The position numbers and the translations under genes are program-made. Positions 1 through 10,300 of a DNA stretch of 64,000 bases are shown piece by piece (the first letter of the stretch is position 1; each line of letters starts with the position of its first letter). The stretch is from contig LSYV01000004.1 of assembly GCA_001584585.1 (NCBI GenBank), forward strand, positions 779,877 to 843,876, written 5' to 3'. The notes beneath the pieces were generated by a model. That model worked only from the letters and a program-made list of their open reading frames with translations. It made no database searches and was not told the DNA's origin. This DNA is from Gonium pectorale. Taxonomy: Eukaryota > Chlorophyta > Chlorophyceae > Chlamydomonadales > Volvocaceae.

Positions 1-852
1 TGGGGTCTCCGGCGCTTAGGAAGTCATTGGCACGCCAGGGAGGTAACAGGGGAAGTTGCCAGGGGAGAAGGAGCAGAAGCCATTGCTGCCGCATCCATAG
101 CACCACAGGTTGCTGTCATGTGTGGGTCCTCAGTTCCATGCTATCTGCGTTGGAACCTGGATCTGCATGGCAGCCTAGTTTGCAACAATGGCTGTTCGTT
201 GTACAGGCAAGGTGATAAGCGACGAGCCCATGTTCACAATGGATATCCGCCGGCCATGCACATGGGGTAGCTGCTGGGGCCCGGGTGTCGCGGGCGAGCA
301 CGTGCACCTCGATGGCGCTTTTGGTGCTTGAGATCCTCGATGGCGACCACTGCCGTCCGTGCAACAGGGGTTCAGGCAAGCCCTGTTAGTCAGGCCGCCG
401 GTGTGGAGTACCAGGGGGTTATGATGTGTGTGTGTATGTGTGTGTGAAAGGAAACGCTGCTCCCAACCGTTATCCATTTGCATGTGCTACACCGCCCTGA
501 ACTGGCTGTAAGGCTCGTAATGTTGCAATGCACGACAAGTTCACGGCACGTGGGTGTGTACGGCAGGGTAGCTGGTGCTGCTCCTTGGCAAGCCGATCGC
601 CGCTATGTGCCACCATAGGCCTCTGTGGACCTACCTACCAACCTCAAACCATGGCATCCAGCCACGCTGGATGAGACAAACCACAGAATACTAGAATTCC
701 ACTGGTTTCGTCGGTAGTGATCTTCGGCAGTTCCATCCGGCACACTCGTGCCGCCGCAAAGGTGCGGGCGAACAGTTGACAAGCAAACAACCCACCATTC
801 GCTACTTAAGGGTCCGACGTTCAGTACCACGCTGTCTCACCCAACGCATTCT

Positions 853-958
853 CTGCATGGCCTGCTCCCACTGCGCTGGAGGCGGGCATGCCGCTGGGGA
901 AAGGCCCAACGTTGTCCCACTGGATCTGCATGGCTTGCTCCCACTGCGCTGGAGGCGG
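853..958. repeat. 33-bp direct repeat, two copies
   Basis: Positions 853-885 and 926-958 are the same 33-nt sequence with one mismatch, both beginning ctgcatgg and ending ggaggcgg, and lie 73 bp apart start to start. They fall in non-coding sequence downstream of TDP1. Probably a local duplication; no function can be read from it. Confidence 0.8.
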
Positions 959-1215
959 CCCAAGGGTGGGAGCAGCCCTCATAATGACTTCACTACCTGA
1001 TATGGAGGCTTGGCGCCGAGGGGCCCGCCGTTTCCAACCCTGCGCCCCAGATGGACCCCCCTGCAAACCTCGGCCCCAACAAGTCCCACCCCGCGCGATC
1101 CATTACATGACTCAACACGCTCATGCCCCTAGCCCTCGGCCCGCCGGCACGGCCCCATCGCAGCAGCTTGGCATTCGCCTCTCTGCGGGCAAACTCGTAC
1201 AGCCATTTGCGTTCC

Positions 1216-1220
1216 TTACA
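1216..1220 (-). terminator. Candidate TGTAA polyadenylation signal of TDP1
   Basis: The minus strand reads TGTAA here, about 47 nt past the TDP1 stop. TGTAA is the standard green-algal poly(A) signal. A second minus-strand TGTAA lies at 1103-1107, so which one is used is open. Confidence 0.35.
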
Positions 1221-1266
1221 GCTCCCGGTGGGCCCCTCGGCCTTCTTGCCTGACAAGCCCCATGCC

Positions 1267-4200
1267 TTAGCCCTCGGGGGGCTCCGTGTGGCCGTAGTGA
1301 GACTGCGGGGTCCCCCACGCCAGACCCAGAGCGTCCACCTCGGCTCGCGGCTCGTCCACCGTCCAAGGGCGGTCCTCTTGACGGTACGGCACCGGCGGGA
1401 GCACGAACGGCACGGGGATACCGCACACTACCTCGGCGGCGCCGCTGGCACCGCCGCCGGTGCCGTTGGTGGACTGGCGCCCTGCCGCCGCCGCGGTCGC
1501 CGCAGCGAGGGTCAGGAACTTGACGGCCGGCGGCGGGCAGCCGGCAGCAGCCGCCAGTGCCGGCAAAGCTGTGGATGTGGGCTGCTGCTGTTGCTGCTGA
1601 GCAGAGGCACCCCCGTTGACGACGGCGGCGGCGGTGCCGCCGTCTGTGCAGCAGAAACCCCAGTGTGGGGATGACCTGTTTGGAGTTTGAAGCGCAATTA
1701 CATCTTACCGGCCCGCAGCAGCACCTGCGGAAAAGCACACCGAGCTAGCGCTGCTAGGTGCCGCTTCATTCTAACACGATATGTCAAGACCCTGGATCTG
1801 TGCGATATTGCCAGACCCACAGTCCTTCTGAGGTTCGCACGCAGGGCTGGAAGGATTCCCCGACGCCCATTCTACCAACACAGATAGCATCAGCGCCTGT
1901 ATGAAACCCGACATTTAGAACCGCCCGTGTCTGTCGTACATCCGCTGGCAAGACAACCCCCCACACCCTGCCCGCCCCGGACGCACCTGTACGCCGCCTC
2001 ATGGGCGGGCGTCACCAGCACTCCCATCTCGTAGGAACGGATCTGCAAGACGGAAGTTGCGCTGTTGGTTTGAGGTGCGATATGGATTCGACGGTAAACG
2101 GGGAAAGCACCAAGCTGTAGCATGCCGTAGAGGCGTGGCCCCCCTGGGGGTGCTGCTGTCACTGTCTACGGGCCCCGGCGCCCGAGCCCCCAGCCCCGGA
2201 GCAATGGCTGCTCCCCGGCACGGCCGGGCGGCGCTGCGAGGCGCACGCGGGGCGGCTCTGGTCAAAGACCCGACCGACCAGTAGGGCACTGCCTCATCGC
2301 CACCCCGTGCCGCCCCATTCCAACCCACCATGCCAACCTCACCATGAGCTGCGTGCCGTTCTTCTGCAGCTCGCCCCAGGCCGCCTTGCTCAGGTCTGCG
2401 CGTGAGGCGGGGGGGGGGGGCGGGAGGCGGCAGGCGGCGCAGGGACGACACAATCGTTGGCATCGCGATTGCGGCACTGCAATCGCACCTCCTGCGGTGC
2501 CGTAGGCAGCTGCCCCGTAAGGGCCAGCCTTGTTCGGGTTTGGCGCACTGCGAAGTTCGGCGGTAGGATGACAGGAGGCGCCTAGGCACCTCGGCAGGCG
2601 GCGGTATGACAGTGCGTGGCGGGCCCAGACAACCCAGACGGCGGGCCCATGACAGGAGGCGCCTGGGCACCTCGGCAGGTGGGCGCGCCGTCGGGCGCTG
2701 CACTAGAGCTGTCCCGCCGTGAGCTGTCCGCCGCCCCCCTCTCACGGTGCCGGGTCCGCGGACAGCTGCTCCGGTGGCCCTGCCGGCAAAGCAGCTGGCC
2801 AAGCTGCCCAGCCCATGGACGCCAAAGTCCCCCCACGCCCCCATACGCCTCCCCGAGCCTCCCGTTGCGCCCTGCTCTCTCCCGCTCTCTCTTCCTCAAC
2901 AACCATCGACTGCCAAAATCCGCGCATCCGTTTGCCCGCGCCCCACCCTGCTTCCCACGCCGTCCTCGTCCGTGCCTGCGTGCGTGCGTGCGGGTACTCA
3001 CTGTGGCTGGTGACCAGGAACCAGGCCAGCTGCTGGCCGCGGTACCTGCGAGGGCAGCCAGGGGAGGGAGGCGGGCGAGGGACGTGGGCGGGGCGTGTGA
3101 GGCCTGGCCTGGCGCGGGTGGGGCACGCCGAGACGGCGCCAGCAAGAGTTCCGGCAGGGCTGCCACGAGTGCACAGGCGCCGCATCGGCTTTGGGAGACA
3201 ACCCACTCCTTTGGAGGTGTTGAGGATACAGCTGCCGAGCAGCGCGGGCACCCGGTGTCCCCCTGGTGCACAACACGGGTGACCTCTTCCGTTCCACCTT
3301 CTCCCCAAGCCACCTCACTGCCTGTTGCGCATGCGTTTCGACTGGTGTCTGGTCTGTGCATCGCAGGCCCAGCGCAAGACGGGACACCGGCAAAGGGAGC
3401 CGACCAGGACAAGGTAACGCCGCATTGCAGAATAGACGCACGCCCCCCACGTGCCTCAGCGCGTGTGTGCCTGTGTTGCACAGGGCTTCGCAAGGCATGC
3501 GCTTCCCCAGCCGTGCTTTCACGGCAACCCGTGTAACCTAAACGCCTGACTATCCGTACAGTCCTCCCAAGCCAACCAGCAACATCCCCAACGCCCGATA
3601 TTGGGCCGTACCGCGTGTACGTCTTGATGTGCGGCATGGCGCGCTGCCGGCCCACGGTCTCGCCGCCCCACGGCGCGAAGTACCGGCGCATGAAGGGCTT
3701 GGCCACGTTCTTGGCGGGCCCGGGTATGCTGCGCCCCGCCGACCAGCCCTCCAGGCTGTTGCGGACCTCCTCCACCGTGGGCCACACCACCGCCAGCGGC
3801 AGGGGCCTGGAGCCGTGCGGCCCCGACGGCCGAGGGAGACCACCCATCAGGCCTGGCGACGGGCGCAGCGGGTTCGGGGGTTGCAGGGGTAGGGGCAGGG
3901 GCAGAGAGGTTAGGGAGGTTTCACAAAAAAGAAAGCAGCAGCCTGACGCGCATGCATCCGCTGCGGTGAGCGTGGCAAGGATGGGGCCCACAGCGTGGCT
4001 GCGCTGCGGGGTTGGCGTCTTCGGCACGAGCGTAGCTGCCTCCGCTGTTGTAGCGCTGGCCGGCAGCGGGGCAGGATGCGCAACGCGACGAGCGCGACGC
4101 CGTGGCACCTGATGAGCCCGGCCCGGCTCTACGGGCGGGATCCGCACAACGTGAAGGGCAGTATATCCACCGTTGTGCCGTCCGCTCCCTTGGAAACGCA

Positions 4201-6474
4201 CCTCGCGCAAATGCAACACCTCAAGCTCCAACCATGTGGGAGTCCGGACTCACCTGCTCCCGCCCCCGGCTGCAGCGGCGGCCGCCGGTGCGCCGCCAGG
4301 GAGGCCCCGAACTGGTCGATCAGCCAGGCCTGGTCAAACGAGCCCATCGAGGAGCACTGAATCACCAGGCCCTCCTGCTCGGCGGCTCCTCCGCCCCCGC
4401 CTCCGCCCCCGCCAGCCGCGCCGGCGGCGCCAGCCCCACCGTCGGCAATGGCCCCGAAGCCGGGTGGCAGCTGCACCGCCTCCAGCAGCCGCCGCAGCCG
4501 CATGTGACCGAACGCGCTCAGCTGCGGGCCGCGGTGGTAGCCGGGGACGCTGGCGACCAGCGACCCGCGCGCGTGGGAGAAATCGTGCGCTGCGATGGCG
4601 TCGAGCAGGGGACCTGCCATGGGCTGCGGCATGCCCAGCGCCCGCATGTACGCCACCAGGTCACGCTCGAAGGCCGAGGGCGGGCCGCCCGGCGGCTGCT
4701 TGGGCGGGAAGTCCTGCACCCACAGCCCCTGTGACTTGTTGTTGCAGTCTGCGCGGAGGGTGAGGGGGATCGTGCCGCAAGCCGCTGAGCCGTGCCCGCA
4801 CCTCTCGCTCTCATGCGCGCACGCACTCAATCATGACCTTGGGGCCCGCGCTGCGTTCCGCTATAATAGGGATGCACGGGCCTGAGCTGCGATGTACGGT
4901 CACCTGGTCAGCAAAGGCGGAGACCACCGGGCGGGGTGCATGCGCATGAGGACCGCTGCCAAACCGCAGCCACTACGCAAGGAAGCCAGGTCTAACAAAG
5001 GCGCGCGCGTGGCCCCTACCCGAGTAGATCGCGTTGGCGGTGCAGATGATGAGGCGAAGGCCCGTGGGAGTGGTGAGCAGGAAGGCCTTGGAGTGGTGCG
5101 TCCCGTAGGCGATGGGCAGGGGCGGCCGGTGCATCTGCAGGTGGCCCGCGCCCGCCGCAGAGGCCTGCAAGGATATTAAAACACACGGTCACAGCAACGG
5201 GGAGCTCCCTGGGGATCAGTACCCAGTGGCCGCGGTACGAGCCCGAGCCCATTCCCCCGAGCGCTCGCGGAGCCGCTCCCGACAGGGATAGGACATGATG
5301 CTAGAAAGTTAAAGGCGGCATTCCGCGTGCCCCGGCTTCGCAAACGTGCAGCTAGCAGCAACGTGAAAGGGATCCTAACGAACAGCGGGAACCTGGAGTC
5401 GAGCGCTCCAGCCCTGCTGGAACCTGCCTGCATGCGGAGGAGCGGCTCCATGTCGGATGTCTCACCGTGCACTAGCAGCAGCTGCAGCGGACCACACACG
5501 GGGCGGCGACACGGGGACAGGAAGAAGGGCAAAGATTGAGCGGGCGAGCGGACGTGGTTGGGCGGCAGCCTGCGGATAAATGACCCAGATCACGTGCTGC
5601 AGTTGTGCGCGGCACCAGCCTGCAGGCGCCCCGCATTCATGGGACTGGTTGGGGGCGACTGGCAGGTTCTTTACATCTCAAACGGGCGTCATCGATGTTT
5701 CGTTGGTGGGGGATGCTCGTCGCCGCCTCGCTTAGCTGCTGAGTGCGCAGACGGTCTTGGCAGGTAGCGGACAGGCTTTGAAAGCGGCTGCGAGCCAGAG
5801 CCGTGGGCGGCCTTGACGGGTATAGCCGGGCGGCGAGGCGCGGGGCCGACTGCCGAGCGGGAGGAGAGGACGGAGCGCCATCTGCGCAGCGGCCCCCCTC
5901 CCAACCTCGCCGCCGAGCGCACCGCCTTGAATTTCGCTCCTGGCTCCCACCCGCCATCCCCGCCCACCTGCTGCGCCCTCGCCAGGTCGGGGCAGCAGGA
6001 CATGAGCCAGGTCATGTCCACCATGAAGTTGGACACCCAGGCCAGCCGCAGCGGGCCGCGCACCAGGGAGGCCAACCGGGCGCCGCAGCAGCCCGCGTTG
6101 TGGCGGGCGGACAGGCCCCTGCGGGTTTGAGGCGGCATGGTCGCGTGTGGCCAATTAGTGGAGGGCGGCTGAGGAGAGGCACAGTGCGGGCGCGGGAGAC
6201 CTCCGAGGACGCAGCTGCTCTGCAGCTGCAGGGGAGAAAATGTGCACGTTCTTTTGGACAGGAACCGGATAAAGACGAGCAATGAGAGTGCACTGCTTGA
6301 TGGGGCGCACCTGACGCGCATCAGGTGTACAGGACTGTCCATATCGTAGGGCATGTTATCCGACAGGCTGGAGGCCGCCGCTCCACCCGTTGTCGTCGGC
6401 GGTTGGGCGGCAGGCTCCTGCCGCTGTCGCTTACTGGGCGGCTGCCGGCCCTCCCCATCCTCAGCTGACGACAT
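1267..6474 (-). CDS. TDP1: Tyrosyl-DNA phosphodiesterase 1
   Basis: Nuclear DNA-repair enzyme that hydrolyses the 3'-phosphotyrosyl bond left when topoisomerase I is trapped on DNA. Exons, 5' to 3': 6474-6311, 6118-5968, 5481-5428, 5164-5020, 4748-4254, 3852-3612, 3045-3002, 2395-2343, 2042-1987, 1675-1267. All phases fit, giving 603 aa against 608 in human TDP1. Both phospholipase-D-like HxK motifs are intact: THHSKAF (His147, Lys149, Asn167) and AMPHIKTY (His411, Lys413) followed by HNLSKAAWG (Asn432). SYEMGVL and PVPFVLPP..EDRPW near the C-terminus are also family hallmarks. A basic KRQRQ stretch near the N-terminus may be a nuclear signal. A Gly/Ala-rich insertion lies around residues 270-285. 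The intron after 5428 must start with GC to keep the frame. The start ATG at 6474 is the first in-frame Met upstream of the conserved region; it is the least certain point. Confidence 0.93.
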
Positions 6475-7382
6475 GCGAGCTGCTGGGGTGCACAGCTGCG
6501 TGGGCCGCTGCAGGCGGTGCGGGAGTGCCCCGACCGGGGGCAGGAAGCGGGCGGGCCAACAGCGCAGCGCAGCCCGCAGCGTTCCGCGCTCTCCGATTTC
6601 TAACCGCGTGGCACACGGGGCCCCTGCGGCACCTGCAAATGTGTGGGGCGGGCGTGGGGCGAGTTGCACTCCGCGCCGCAAGATGGCGAGAGTGGCCACA
6701 AGGCAGTTCCCCCGGTGGCCGAGGGCACCTAGGGATTGCAGGCCGTGCAGGGTTCCCGGAGTGTGGGAATGGCTAAACAGGTGGATGGGATAAGGGAAGG
6801 CCTCTGTAGAGCCCTCTTTGGCAGGGTATGGACGCGGATTGGGCCGCACCTCGGCAGGCTTGTAAGTGGCCTGTTATTGTTCTGGGGTTCCGTTTTACTT
6901 CATAGCGAAACGATCTGGCAAGCAAGGGTGGGGCGTCGCGGAGGGCGGGAACCGCTTGTTTTGCGCAGAACGTCACATATTTTTTAACGCCTGTTCAAAG
7001 ACAATGGCACATGCAGGGTGGCGAGTATGACGCTTGCCCTGCCACGACAGGTCTAACCGCCAACGGCCTATTCCACTAACGAACATCATAGCCTATGCCT
7101 ACACACGCCATACATGTATGCAGAAGTACTCGGTGGCATCCATGACTTCCGGGTCGCTCGCTGCTCACGGCTCGACCTGGTGGCAGGCTAGCAGCATTCT
7201 TAAACGCTCAATTAAATCGTAATAGATAGAGTCTCTTTCAAGGAGTATGTCCTAACTTAGTTTCCGTATTCTGGGTCCTCTCTGGCACCTGGTCATCCTG
7301 GTCGCTCTCACTCACGCTGCGGCCTCTTGGATACGGATGTGACCGTAGCGTGGCACTTGGCATTGGCAATTTCGGTTGGGCG
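6475..7382. promoter_or_regulatory. Divergent intergenic region TDP1 / LRR gene
   Basis: About 900 bp between the TDP1 start (minus) and the first proposed exon of the LRR-NPF gene (plus). It must hold the promoters and 5' untranslated regions of both. It becomes AT-richer around 6970-7260. I see no clear TATA box and no convincing coding exon, although the true first exon of the LRR gene could lie here. Confidence 0.4.
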
Positions 7383-10300
7383 ATGGACGTGTCGAAGTAC
7401 GTCCGGCCAGAGACCAGGCCCAGCCCGCCCCGCCAGGGGGAAATCTGGTGGAGCGCCGCACCCCCGGTTGCCGCAACTCACACACAGGTGTGTGGGCGAA
7501 GCGTGAAGGGCAGTGCGCGCGCGGGTGGATTTACCACTGTCGCTCCCTGGCAGGAGGCATCGGGCGTCAAGGGTATCTCTGAGGAGCAGCTGAGCGAATG
7601 GATCAATTGCACCACGGGTACGGGGCGTGAGGTGCACCGAGACACGGTTTGGCAATGTGACAGTTTGGCGCAGTTCGGTCCATCATCGGGACGTTGACAG
7701 GACAAATGCGTCCTGCAGCCCGCCGTCGGGCGGTGGCGGGTTACCGCGGGCACAGTTCAGGATTGGCGCGCAGGCCCGTACGAGGAGCAGCCGGCGCTGC
7801 TGTCACGCATTCTCCGGCCCCCCCTCAGTTAGTCGGACAGAGGCGGCAGCTGCCCTCACCGGCCAGGACACTCATCCCACGCGCGTCCATCCCACCTCGC
7901 CGCCCCACGCCCCAGGCTGGGACGCGCTGGAGCTGAGCTGGTGGGCGCTCGCCGGCGCCGGTGTGTCCGCCGCGCCTCAGCTGCTCAGGCCGCTGCTGCA
8001 GGCTGCGCTGGCTGAGGCGGCCCGGCGGCGCGTGCCGCTGCTGCGGTTGGTGCAGCTGGACGTGGACGAGACGCTGGGGCGCTGCGTGGGGCTGGCGCTG
8101 GAGGCCTTCCCCAACTTCGTTGAGCTGGAGCTGCGGGAGCTCAACCTGTATGACGAGGCGCTGGGTGGGTAGGGGGAGGGCGGAGGGACGTTCCACGTAG
8201 ATGGACATGGCATGGTTGCAGGAGCAGGGCGGGACTGACCCCTTCGGCCAGGACTCTTGTTTGCTTGTCTAGCTACCCAGTCCGCCCATGTAAGGCTGGG
8301 GCGGCCTCCCCACGACCTCTCCGCACGAGCGTACCCTCCCCCCTGCACGCCTGCCGCCTGTCCCTGCCCTCCGCGCCCCCGCAGGCCACCTTTGCGGCGC
8401 TCTGCACTCAGCGGAACACCTCTGCGCGCTGCGCCTGGACTCTGTGTGGGCCAGCGAGGGCGGCTGGGGCGCGCTGGCTGCCGCACTCAAGGTCAACCCC
8501 TCGCTGCGCCGCCTGGACCTGCGCCACTGCCTAAAGGGCACCGGCCCCGCGCTGCGCGCGCTCGCGGGCTGCCTGGCAGGCGGCGGCTCGCTGGGCGGCG
8601 GGCTGGAGTCGCTGCTGCTGGGGCATAACGAGCTCGGTGACTCCGGGGTGGAGCAGCTGTGTGCGGTGAGACATGGGGTGGGGTGCGGGTTGGGGCCGGG
8701 GTCGAGGGCTTTAGGTCGTCCGCGGTTCGTTGGGCGCGTGCTGATGGGGTGGCGTCCTCCTTCCTCGCTCGTTGGCTCGGTTTGCGCGTGGCAATCGGGG
8801 GTCTTGGGGCAGCCCGCAAGGGCAGGGGGCAGCACACGATAGTTTTGTGCCTGTCTCTCCTGGCTACTGTTAACTGACACCACCCATCGGCGCCATCCCT
8901 CCCTCTCCCCTCCCTCTCCCCTCGCTAGGCGCTGTGCCGTGGGGCGGCCCCACCGGGTGGGCGGCCCGGCTGCGTCGCGGAGCTGCGGCTGCCGCACAAC
9001 TGCGCGAGTCGGCAGTGCGTGCCGGCGGTGGCGTCCGCGCTGCGTGCGGTGCGGGCGTTGCGGACTCTAGACCTTTCGCACAACGAGTTGGGAGCTGAGG
9101 TGGGTGGGCGGGTACGGAAGGGGGGGTGGGGGGCGCTGCAGAGCAGCCGAAGGCTGGCCCCAGATGCCATGGGCGGGGACCCGGATTGCGGGAGATCTGT
9201 AAGTCTGCTATTTGTCATCTGGTGGAGGCGTGTTAAGGAGAACGAGCTTGATAACGCCACAGAGCAGTGCTGGGGGAGTATGCCGTCGGCTCGCCTGGAG
9301 TCGCATGTTGGATCCGCAGAAGCCGTGAAGGACTTGGCAACAGACGCAGATGCAGATGCCGGCACCATTGCTTCTATGTCTTGTCGAGGTGTGAATCGCG
9401 CCGTCCGCCGACGTCTGCCGCCCCTGCCCTCCCCCCGGCCCCGGCAAATGGTGCCGGCGCGCAGCCCGTTGGCATCCAAACCCTCCTCCTAGACACCCCC
9501 CCCCCATTCCCGCTGCCGCGCCAGGGCACCCGGGAGCTGTGTCGCGCACTGGCGGCTGCGCCGCACCTCACAGCGCTCGACCTGTCCGCCACGGGCGCAG
9601 ACGACTCGGCGGTGGAGGCGCTGGTTCGGTCCATAGCGGCTTCCGCCGCCGGCAGCAGCGCGGGTGCGTCCGTCGCTCGACCTGCGGGCGGCAGCAGCGG
9701 CGCGTGGCTTTGCACGCGCCCTGTTCTCGGCAACGCGCGCAGCCACCCATTCGCGCTACCCGCCAGCAGCATGTTCCTGTGCTGAACCAACGCTGCACGG
9801 TCTGCCGCTCCTTCGAGCGTACTCTGGTTGCCCACCCTGCCCGGTCTGCAGGCAGCAGCCGGCTGGCGTCACTGCACCTCGCGCTCAACCGGATAGGATC
9901 CCGCGGCGCTGCCTTGCTGGCGGGGGCGACCAAGCGGCCCGGCTGCCCTCTCGCCGACGTGGACCTGGCCGGCAACGGTCAGGTGGGCGAGGCAGGTCGG
10001 TGCGTGGGTGGGCGGGCGGACGGGCCGCCCCGACGGGCAGATGGTACGGCTGGTTAGGCATGGTGGGGTCGAGCCGGGGGGGCAAACCAGTGTGAGACCG
10101 CACCGGGACATTGCCTTGTGGCTGATGTACCCACAAGTCGATGATGGGTCAGCTGGTCTGTGGGCCTTGTGCGGCTGGGTTGCCATATCACAGACCTCGA
10201 TCCCTGACCCCCCCCCCCGCTAACCACGCACGCCAGGCGCTAAGGCATGGGCAGACGCGCTGGCGGCTGCCGGCTGCCAGCTGCGGCGGCTGGTGCTATC

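Larger units (their letters stand above)
1..1266. other. Gene-free stretch downstream of TDP1
   Basis: No supported gene. It holds a GT-rich simple repeat near 421-447, a 33-bp direct repeat (separate entry) and, next to the TDP1 stop, the likely TDP1 3' untranslated region. Open frames here are short, overlap on both strands and show no family motif. Confidence 0.5.

Noticed and set aside
888..1738. Overlapping open frames on both strands near the TDP1 3' end
   Set aside because: The real coding part is the TDP1 last exon (1675-1267) in another frame; the others are Arg-rich shadows or lie in the 3' flank.
2411..2420. Homopolymer G/C runs here and near 10207, 16901 and 20347
   Set aside because: Simple-sequence runs at introns or intergenic positions, typical of GC-rich algal DNA; no sign of function, and possible assembly-error sites.
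2582..4231. 549-codon open frame on the minus strand
   Set aside because: It runs through TDP1 introns; only 3612-3852 is a TDP1 exon. The rest is Arg/Pro/Ala-rich readthrough of GC-rich introns.
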